A DNA stretch of 39,593 nt from a bacterium (GTDB lineage: Bacteria > Bacillota > Clostridia > Lachnospirales > Lachnospiraceae). Each line of letters starts with the position of its first letter. Within the stretch, counting starts at the first letter, position 1. The stretch covers positions 1 to 39,593 of the forward strand of contig JAMPAG010000021.1 in the NCBI GenBank assembly GCA_023667365.1. Direction: 5' to 3'. The position numbers and the translations under genes are program-made. Below, in pieces: positions 33,221 to 39,593 of this stretch. Below the pieces are notes generated by a model, which searched no databases, was not told where the DNA came from, and worked only from the letters and a program-made list of their open reading frames with translations.

Positions 33221-35042
33221 TGTCTGCTCCTTTCATAATGTGATTAACTACGCTAAAATCAAAATCCATATTATCAACTCGTAGCAGTTGTGGAACGCAA
33301 GGTGTCGTTCCGCCGAACAGTGATGTATCCTCGTATTTGACTCTGGACAAATAATCCAAGACTGCAAAATCTCCAATCCATTCACTTTTTTCTCCTGGAC
33401 CTCGTTGGTTATCCTTGATTCTCAACAGTCCGTTTGGTGTCCTGTCAATATTTACTATATGTCCACTATGTCCTCGACCTTTCCAAGCGAACTGAATGGT
33501 GTATCGATTTCCCGGTTTTACAACCTCATTTACAAAATCCAAATAGTCCTCTGGCGTTCGCCGGTTATTATCGTAAATATAATCCGGATGTTTTCCTGTT
33601 TTGGGATCAATCCATGCCATTCTGGGATCGTGAGATAGGCGTTCGAGCGCTGATCCTTTTGTACATGGCAGCACTTGCACGTCGTAGCCTCTTTCACGAG
33701 CCTCAAAAGCAACTACACATGATTGACAGTTAATTGAATAACTATAATCCTTTCCGTAATTAGGATTTACATGACCTGAATCAGCCTGCTCGAATGTCAT
33801 GTTTTCACCAGGGGACACATTAGCTATTGGAGGCCGACGACTATTTATTTTTTGAACTAGCTCGTCATAGTTTGGATCTGAATACAGCCCATTTGGTTGT
33901 CCCTGTAAATCTTTCTCCAATTCCGCTGAGTAATGTTTTCGTAACTCACTAATGGTTGCATCCAATGCGGAGATAGAAACCACACCGCGATCCAATAAAT
34001 TGACTCTGTATACCTCAAGAATGTCATTGATATATCGTTCGCCCATCTGGCGCCTTTCTATAGGCGAAAGTTTCAGGACTTTAACATGTTCTTTTATTGC
34101 TTCTGCCTCTGCTTTATTGGAGTAATTCTGCGCAACAGCCCTCAGCTGGCTTCTTAACATATTCAATTCTGAAATTTTTTGTTCTGTAGATAAAGCGCTG
34201 GATTCTACAATCCGATTCACCAATGCATCGTATGCTTCTTGTAAAGTTTCACTTCTAGGGAATCCATTACTAGTAGCACCTAGTGGCATAGCAGTCGAAA
34301 ACAAATCACTTTGAGCGTCAGTTTGACCTGCTACAGTACTAGACAACATACCGCTGTCTTCACTTGGTAAATCACCTATGGTCAAAGGTGATGCTAGTCC
34401 TCCGCCCACAGGCGTTGCTATCCCACCTCCAGATGACATTTCTTCTGAACCGCCACCTTGATAGCTTTGTGCTTGTCCCGCAGTGTCTAATGTAGCAAAG
34501 CCTCCGCCACGCCAACCAGAGTCAGTGCCGCTTTCACCTCCAACTGCAACATGATTGGGAATAGCATCAATTCCCATGCTGCGAAGGAGGGCAACTCTCG
34601 CGTCTTCTGCCTCATTTAATCGCTGAGCCATACCTTCGGTAAGAGCAACGGAGTCTGCGCCGAACGCATCTGCTCTTAGTTTGCGCAACTTCTCCAAATT
34701 GGACCTCTCAACCTGGTTATGCTTTTCTATCTCTTGAACATGAGCGTTTTTCTGCTGTCTAACGCGATCAGCATCCCCGCAAGCAGATGATAGTGCTCGT
34801 TGGCTGGCTGTCAACTGATTCTCAGCCATACTCAATTGCGCTCTTGCTTGTTCCACATCTCCGACTGGATTTCCTTCTTCATCCGTCTCGCTGGCGGCAG
34901 CAAGCTGTCTCCTAGCTGCGGCAACTCTACTGTTGGACGAGGCAACTCTGGCTTGACAGCTTTGAACTTTTTGGTCAGCCTCTTTACCTTGCTCTATGAG
35001 CTGTTCGGCTTTTTTACCAATTTCCTTAAAACTTTTTGCCAT
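33201..35042 (-). CDS. Coiled-coil protein with C-terminal papain-fold toxin domain
   Basis: About 613 aa. Residues 1-130 are a long Ala/Gln/Arg-rich coiled coil, 150-260 a Gly/Ser-rich linker, 265-400 helical, and the C terminus a papain-fold domain of the Tox-PL (PF15644) type. Catalytic features, numbered from 35048, are INCQSCVVAFEARERGYDV (C441/C444), SGHIVNI (H530) and KDNQRG (D546, Q548). Related domains act as deamidases or proteases in polymorphic toxins. No signal peptide is present. ATG 35042 follows AGGAG by 9 nt. The layout is that of a secreted or conflict effector whose N terminus could be the recognition part. Confidence 0.82.
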   Translation of the reverse strand: MAKSFKEIGKKAEQLIEQGKEADQKVQSCQARVASSNSRVAAARRQLAAASETDEEGNPVGDVEQARAQLSMAENQLTASQRALSSACGDADRVRQQKNAHVQEIEKHNQVERSNLEKLRKLRADAFGADSVALTEGMAQRLNEAEDARVALLRSMGIDAIPNHVAVGGESGTDSGWRGGGFATLDTAGQAQSYQGGGSEEMSSGGGIATPVGGGLASPLTIGDLPSEDSGMLSSTVAGQTDAQSDLFSTAMPLGATSNGFPRSETLQEAYDALVNRIVESSALSTEQKISELNMLRSQLRAVAQNYSNKAEAEAIKEHVKVLKLSPIERRQMGERYINDILEVYRVNLLDRGVVSISALDATISELRKHYSAELEKDLQGQPNGLYSDPNYDELVQKINSRRPPIANVSPGENMTFEQADSGHVNPNYGKDYSYSINCQSCVVAFEARERGYDVQVLPCTKGSALERLSHDPRMAWIDPKTGKHPDYIYDNNRRTPEDYLDFVNEVVKPGNRYTIQFAWKGRGHSGHIVNIDRTPNGLLRIKDNQRGPGEKSEWIGDFAVLDYLSRVKYEDTSLFGGTTPCVPQLLRVDNMDFDFSVVNHIMKGADNGTTGN

Positions 35043-35071
35043 TACCACAGTCTCCTACACTAAAGTGGATA

Positions 35072-35563
35072 TTAGCCAAATATTCCACTCAAGTTACTTT
35101 TTAACGATTCAATCTGTTGTTTGGTCTCATCAACAACACTTTCTGCATCTGAGATGATTCCTTCGTATTCTCCAGCACTGCCTTCCAACTTGGAGCGACC
35201 CGCTTCAGCAGCATCACGCCCAATATCTGAAATACCCCCGGCTTGCTCCAGCTTACTGATTCCAGACCTGACATTTTCTAACTCGCCCTCTGTCGCCTCT
35301 TTAATCTGCTCTCCCTGTTGCTCTATCTCTTGTCCAGCCGTCTCTACCTGTTCGCTAAAAGCACTATCAAAGCTACTTTGGTATGAACGTCCCGTTTCGC
35401 TGATTGCCTGGACATCTTCTTCGTCTTGCAGCTCGATGCTCTCTAGAACAGAGTTAATCTGATCGGCCTGTTCTGTCATTTCAGATCCAAGTTCTGTAGT
35501 TTCTCGACTATTCTCCTGCATCTCTCGTACACCTTCGCGGTTCTTTTCTCTAAAACTTCCCAT
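35072..35563 (-). CDS. Acidic coiled-coil protein
   Basis: A 163-aa, almost wholly helical and strongly acidic protein rich in Glu, Gln and Ser (EQVETAGQEIEQQGEQIKEATEGELENV), lacking Cys, Pro and a WxG motif. Its length and helix content recall small secreted helical proteins or chaperones of type VII systems, but I see no homology. AAAGGAG sits upstream of its ATG, with the same AGGAGACTGT sequence as before the toxin gene. It lies between the HerA-like and toxin genes. Confidence 0.75.
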   Translation of the reverse strand: MGSFREKNREGVREMQENSRETTELGSEMTEQADQINSVLESIELQDEEDVQAISETGRSYQSSFDSAFSEQVETAGQEIEQQGEQIKEATEGELENVRSGISKLEQAGGISDIGRDAAEAGRSKLEGSAGEYEGIISDAESVVDETKQQIESLKSNLSGIFG

Positions 35564-35577
35564 AAGACAGTCTCCTT

Positions 35578-38517
35578 TCAGTTTTGATTAAATGCTTCAA
35601 CGCCATACATCTTTATGTAAGCGCTAAGATCCTCGTTCAACTCTTTGGACAATAACGATAATTTTTCTACCTCTTTATCAATTTTCTTGATATCTTTTGT
35701 TGTCCCTACTGCTTGAATCAGACTCTTATAAAGCTGCAATGCCCGATCACACATTTTCGTTTGCAACAATGTTATTTTTATTAATTCAGATTCCGGAGCC
35801 CCGAACCGAGTCCATCGTCCATTTTTGAGTCTCTCAAGTGCAAAAATCCAATTGCCGACGTTATTTATAATGTTTAGGGCTTCGTGGATCTTTGATTTAT
35901 CTGCAATCAAATTTTCCCGACTTGCCTGGAGAGCCTCAAGCTGATCATATTTAAGCTGCTTATCATCATCGTTCATCTGTGCTTTTCCAAGTTCCACCCG
36001 TTCCAGATAGCTGTAAAGTTTTTTGATTTTGTCAGCTTGTGCAGCAACAGAGTTTAGCCAGTATTCGCATGGTGCAATTCTGCTTTCTATGTCAAATAGC
36101 AGATGGAAGTATTTACTTCCTATAATTTTTATGCTCTTGAGGTTCTCATCCTGGTATGTATCTCGATCAGCAAGAGCATACCTTAAATCTGCATCGTTCT
36201 TTGAAGATACCATTGCTTCTTTCTCAGCTTGGTTCTCTATCTCACCCCACCATTCTTTGATTCTCATGGTAAAAGGGCGCATCAGCTTCTCGTAAAAAAT
36301 AAGAGCTTCACCCACAGCAAACGTTGACATTTGTTCAAGCTGCATAGCACTTGCAGCCATCGTGCTTCCCAAAAGAGATCTGTCATCCGCAGATGTAATC
36401 CGCAAACCAATTTTTAAGCCCGTGTTTTTTAACACTTCCTGTGCCATCACCGTGGGCAACTGATCGGCAATAACTATACCTTCCTTTAAAGCACGTACTT
36501 CCGCAAGCATCTTAACAACAAATGCCGTTGCCGCTTGTTTTGGATCTGCATCTGCACCTGTTTGTTCTTCTGATTCCGATCCAATTAGGTTGTGTGCTTC
36601 TTCTATAAAAATAACGTGTCTTACATCACCATCGAAACGTGGGTTGACTTTCAATGTCTCTCTGATAAGTGAGCAGAGCATCAGCGTCAAGAAATTAGCA
36701 GGGCCGGTACCCATAGATTCAAGCTCAATCACAGCAGGAACCTCAAGCCATTTCTCGGGTGCGAAAGATGATTCAGGAACATCAAATACATCTCCCATTT
36801 CTCTTCGCAAAAGGCTGCCGATTCTCACCTTAAGTGCCGACTCAAGATTTCCCCTGACCTCATCACTATATTGTGTTGATTTCAGTTCCTGTTCCAAGCG
36901 ACGATAAAGCATAGACATGGTCGGCAAGGCACGTTTTTTGCCGCTATCCTCTTGCTTCTCATCGCCTGTGTAAACATGCTCCGGAATCCAGCCGAGCTCT
37001 CTGTAAACAGCTTCGATTGCTGTATCAAGCAAGAATGGCATAGGTGGTTCTAGCGGAAATGCTCCCTCAAACACAGAGCACAACCTCCTAATATGCTCGG
37101 CGACAAGAGTACCCTTTGGCATCTCAAAGGGATTGATATGCAACGGAAAACTCATGTCTGCATTCGGAGAGAATAGATACATATCCTTCATACCCGGATC
37201 ATTAGCCAGCGCACGATATTCCTGCTTTGCTGGTTCTAGGACAAGAAATGGAATTCCGTGGTCCTTCCAAAGCGATGAAGTAATATGATGCATTGTGTTG
37301 GTTTTGCCTGATCCAGGCACACCGGAAACAAATGCATGTTTGGGTAGGAGCGAGAGCGGGAAGAATACATCATACCCATTGTTGTCTTTGCCTAAATACA
37401 AAGAACCTTTCTTATCAACAGCCGCAGGAGCTGTTTCCTTTGCCATCTGGATGATTTCACCATCGTACAGAGCTGGTAAACGGAAAAATGGTGCTATCTC
37501 CTCTAACGAAAAGAGGGTTGGTAAATAATTTAGATTAATAGCAGCCGTGTCTTCTCTGCAAACAATTAATCCAGGACGTCCTTTTTTTACCACCATTCTT
37601 TCCCGCATATTTTCCAGACCTTCAAACTCTCCATCCAGAAAGCAAACCGGATCGAAGTTGGAAGAAAAAGTGGCTATGTTATATTTACCTTTCAAAAGGC
37701 TCTCAGAGCCTGCCGCATCAAGTATTGAAACCGTGTCCTCTTTTCCGTTGGCAAGCACCAGCACATTAGCAATGAAATGAGGAGATGAGTCGTACTTCTC
37801 AATCAAGTCCTCATAACTATCCAATACATTTTTACCGTCGTAATCTCTCTTTGAACTACTGCTTCTATCATCCTGCCTTTTCCGCAGAATACTCATAGGT
37901 TTTCTCAATGATTCTCTTAAAGAAACGCTCTTTTCAACAGGATATAAATCAACACGGTACAGTGCAGTCTGATTTAATGCCTCCATCATCTTACACATAT
38001 TATAGAGACGACCATCTTCATTCATTTCCCATTCGCGCAACATATAATAGTCCTCAGCCTCGCCGCTTCCTGAGGGGAGAAGGGTTTCTGTCTTTGTAAG
38101 CAATGCGCACGTGTTGAAAATTGGTGAGTCTATTCCACTTCCAGCTAAAACATTATTGATATCGCAAGAATAATTTCCTGTCTGGCTGTGTTTTATTTTG
38201 GATTCTAACTGATAAAAATCTGATAATGGGGATGCGTTTATCAAAGCCGGAACATTGTCCAGAGCATTGGCTTCACCCCGTATCATCAAGTATATTTGTA
38301 ATCTATGTCCAGGAGTGTCCTTTGTCTTGTCTTCCGGCGCAACATACAAGTAAAACAAATGGTACGACAAATTAGAGACAATTCCTTTTCGGTTTAATTG
38401 CCTCAAAAAAGCTATATGCTTTTCTATTACTCCATCGACACCGTGTCCTTCAAGAGAAGCATATTTATTTAGCGTCAAATCAGGAAGCTGTGTTAGCCTA
38501 TACCACAATTCTGCCAT
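35578..38517 (-). CDS. HerA/FtsK-superfamily ATPase
   Basis: A 979-aa protein; the first gene of the operon. Residues 1-340 are a unique N-terminal region. A HerA-type ATPase core follows: Walker A GVPGSGKT (399-406), LVLEPAKQEYRAL (425-437), a helical insertion (about 480-590), Walker B HVIFIEEAHNLIG (634-646), and QLPTVMAQEVLKNTGLKIGLRI near the sensor region. A C-terminal helical segment (about 790-979) is likely coiled coil. Such hexameric motors pump DNA or protein. No NurA nuclease gene is beside it, which argues against end-resection. GAGG precedes the ATG. Confidence 0.85.
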   Translation of the reverse strand: MAELWYRLTQLPDLTLNKYASLEGHGVDGVIEKHIAFLRQLNRKGIVSNLSYHLFYLYVAPEDKTKDTPGHRLQIYLMIRGEANALDNVPALINASPLSDFYQLESKIKHSQTGNYSCDINNVLAGSGIDSPIFNTCALLTKTETLLPSGSGEAEDYYMLREWEMNEDGRLYNMCKMMEALNQTALYRVDLYPVEKSVSLRESLRKPMSILRKRQDDRSSSSKRDYDGKNVLDSYEDLIEKYDSSPHFIANVLVLANGKEDTVSILDAAGSESLLKGKYNIATFSSNFDPVCFLDGEFEGLENMRERMVVKKGRPGLIVCREDTAAINLNYLPTLFSLEEIAPFFRLPALYDGEIIQMAKETAPAAVDKKGSLYLGKDNNGYDVFFPLSLLPKHAFVSGVPGSGKTNTMHHITSSLWKDHGIPFLVLEPAKQEYRALANDPGMKDMYLFSPNADMSFPLHINPFEMPKGTLVAEHIRRLCSVFEGAFPLEPPMPFLLDTAIEAVYRELGWIPEHVYTGDEKQEDSGKKRALPTMSMLYRRLEQELKSTQYSDEVRGNLESALKVRIGSLLRREMGDVFDVPESSFAPEKWLEVPAVIELESMGTGPANFLTLMLCSLIRETLKVNPRFDGDVRHVIFIEEAHNLIGSESEEQTGADADPKQAATAFVVKMLAEVRALKEGIVIADQLPTVMAQEVLKNTGLKIGLRITSADDRSLLGSTMAASAMQLEQMSTFAVGEALIFYEKLMRPFTMRIKEWWGEIENQAEKEAMVSSKNDADLRYALADRDTYQDENLKSIKIIGSKYFHLLFDIESRIAPCEYWLNSVAAQADKIKKLYSYLERVELGKAQMNDDDKQLKYDQLEALQASRENLIADKSKIHEALNIINNVGNWIFALERLKNGRWTRFGAPESELIKITLLQTKMCDRALQLYKSLIQAVGTTKDIKKIDKEVEKLSLLSKELNEDLSAYIKMYGVEAFNQN

Positions 38518-38673
38518 TCTTACACCTCACGCTTGTCTATTTCCCATCTGCCTCGTCTTGCGATTACGTAATCATTTCTGTACCTTCTAGTCCGTTAATT
38601 TCGTTTTGCGAAATTCGTGCTTTAACTCTCAAAACAGGCAACCCATTTCTATCAACTCTATAATTATGTTCCC

Positions 38674-38702
38674 AAAATACGATGCTCTCGATACTCATGC
38701 AA
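38674..38702 (-). promoter_or_regulatory. Weak candidate promoter of the island operon
   Basis: TTGCAT (38697-38702) and TATTTT (38674-38679) are spaced 17 bp on the minus strand, about 155 bp before the HerA-like gene. Both hexamers are imperfect, so this is a guess from spacing and place. Confidence 0.25.
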
Positions 38703-38796
38703 TACTTATCATTCATCTTATAATCATTATTTTTTATCCTCACATAATATCAGCATCCAAGATGAAGTTGAGCGTCTCCTGTTCCTAATGTTTGAG

Positions 38797-38841
38797 AAAA
38801 GGGCTTTCAGCAAATTAAAGTCTTTGCCGAAAGCCTTTTTC
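38797..38841 (-). terminator. Terminator of the 63-aa gene
   Basis: An imperfect stem AAAGGCTTTCGGCAAA/TTTGCTGAAAGCCCTTT with short T runs on both outer sides. It closes the small gene at 38916 and isolates it from the island operon. Confidence 0.65.
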
Positions 38842-38915
38842 TTCCCCTTTGTAAAAAATCAATAAGACATGGGGTTCTTTCTGATATTGAACCAATCATC
38901 CCTAATCAGAGGTAT

Positions 38916-39107
38916 TTACTGTTTTTTGCTTGCTTTTCTTTTTCTGTGCTTCATTATCTTTTCATTATCAATACACATTTTTATAGTGAGCAGATTATCT
39001 TTCCTTCTCTCAACAAACATTTCAATTCCGAAATCAGCCAGACGCTCTAACAACTGTTCATCCGGGATCTCATCTCCCCATGCTCCGTTCATTGAATACT
39101 CAATCAT
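38916..39107 (-). CDS. Small hypothetical protein
   Basis: A 63-aa protein beginning MIEYSMNGAWGDEIPDEQLL, with an acidic N-terminal half and a very basic C-terminal tail (KIMKHRKRKASKKQ). It is not recognised. AAGGAGG eight bases before ATG 39107 is an excellent ribosome site, and a terminator follows, so it looks like a real monocistronic gene. The in-frame extension to 39146 crosses this ribosome site and is rejected. Confidence 0.65.
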   Translation of the reverse strand: MIEYSMNGAWGDEIPDEQLLERLADFGIEMFVERRKDNLLTIKMCIDNEKIMKHRKRKASKKQ

Positions 39108-39593
39108 AATTACTACCTCCTTTGTTATTTGTTGATATTGAAACATTATCGCCCTATAAAATGTTAGTTAGGTGTTGTTCCTTCTCTATTTCTAGAATGC
39201 TTTTTAGTAAACAGTCTGTCCTCTGGTCTTGCATTTCTCACACACCGACAAAAATTCTTTAAAAACCGTAGTTTTTTAATTCAACGAATAGTAGTAATCC
39301 TTAGTACATTGTTTTTGCTCCTCTGATAAACACAACCCTTCCAATGGTGACTTACTCCAGTTACTTTATTAATTAAATTTGTTAAAATCGGAATGTTTTC
39401 CACATCAAGCTTCCCATAAAAATATACTATTATCAAAAGGTGTACTTTTTGATAATATCCCTTTGCCTACTCTATTGATATGCCATATAACCACAATTTG
39501 TCAGTTTATGTTCAAAATTATAAAAAGCACTTGAATTTTACCTGTCTTTCGGAGTTGAAGTAAAAAAATAGTGCTAAGCCATGGGTCAAAACC
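39108..39593. other. A+T-rich region without a visible gene
   Basis: About 490 bp to the window end. I see no coding frame with a ribosome site. It contains a perfect 11-bp inverted repeat TATTATCAAAA/TTTTGATAATA (39428-39457, 8-nt centre) that could be a hairpin or an operator. Confidence 0.5.

Larger units (their letters stand above)
38518..38915. other. Operon leader region
   Basis: About 400 bp upstream of the island operon. It holds a perfect 7-bp inverted repeat AATTTCG/CGAAATT (38597-38615, 5-nt spacer) 80 bp before the first gene, a weak minus-strand promoter match TTGCAT-17-TATTTT (38674-38702), and the terminator of the small gene to the right. The plus-strand 60-codon frame here has no ribosome site and is not believed. 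Confidence 0.5.

Noticed and set aside
20217..38517. Island as a type VI or type VII secretion locus
   Set aside because: Kinase, FHA, Clp and EssC-like parts are suggestive, but no Hcp, VgrG, sheath, baseplate, WXG100, EssB or EsaA gene is present.
20217..38517. Island as a conjugative element or prophage
   Set aside because: No relaxase, integrase, VirB6/VirD4 set, capsid or terminase was seen within the window; the HerA and FtsK proteins alone do not show transfer.
35578..38517. HerA-NurA DNA end-resection pair
   Set aside because: The ATPase is HerA-like but no NurA nuclease lies in the operon.
38606..38788. 60-codon plus-strand ORF upstream of the island operon
   Set aside because: No ribosome site, A+T-rich chance frame running against the operon leader.

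Overview
The window looks like chromosome of a gut-type Clostridia, most likely Lachnospiraceae. The signs are strong AGGAGG-type ribosome binding sites, a BlaI/BlaR1-type regulator pair, a MurT/GatD-like pair, cytosolic plant-glycan hydrolases and a PF09818-type ABC-class ATPase. Nearly all genes lie on the minus strand, so transcription runs right to left. There are two compositional halves. Positions 1 to about 19,960 are G+C-rich. From about 19,960 to the right end the DNA is visibly A+T-richer.

Left half, housekeeping and sugar metabolism. It holds a GH2 beta-mannosidase (57-2702), a NUDIX hydrolase and a small XRE regulator (the only plus-strand gene). A BlaI-type repressor with an M56 sensor protease follows (4410-6204), with a candidate operator over its promoter. 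Next are a MurT homologue paired with a GatD-like protein that seems to have lost both catalytic residues (6421-8531), the ABC-class ATPase, a GH43 and a GH13 enzyme each carrying an in-frame coding minisatellite, and a CASTOR/POLLUX-type ion-channel protein. The half ends with a hypothetical protein, an orphan larC, a lipoprotein flavodoxin and a 5'-truncated aldo/keto reductase.

Right half, a dense minus-strand operon of 15 genes (38,517 down to 20,217). Most junctions overlap or have very short gaps. In transcription order it encodes: a HerA/FtsK-type ATPase; a 163-aa acidic coiled-coil protein; a toxin-like protein with an N-terminal coiled coil and a C-terminal papain-fold (Tox-PL-like) domain; a small acidic overlapping ORF (candidate immunity protein); a 1340-aa FtsK/SpoIIIE ATPase whose N terminus carries an S1/OB fold followed by what reads as a GroEL apical (substrate-binding) domain; a 111-aa two-TM protein; two proteins of unknown function; a radical SAM activase-like enzyme; a Ser/Thr kinase; a coiled-coil protein; an FHA/zinc-ribbon protein; a ClpB-like AAA+ ATPase; a YccF membrane protein; and a zinc-ribbon/helical-repeat protein. 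A strong 14-bp-stem hairpin divides the operon into an 'export/effector' half and a 'signalling/remodelling' half.

My reading is inference. This is an uncharacterised effector-handling or conflict system: chaperonin-like substrate capture fused to an FtsK motor, a papain-fold effector, and kinase/FHA/AAA+ control that recalls PpkA-Fha-ClpV of type VI secretion without any T6SS structural gene. It also recalls the EssC ATPase of type VII secretion, but without its membrane partners. The truncated reductase and the composition change at about 19,960 suggest the left edge of a horizontally acquired island. The right edge is not visible.
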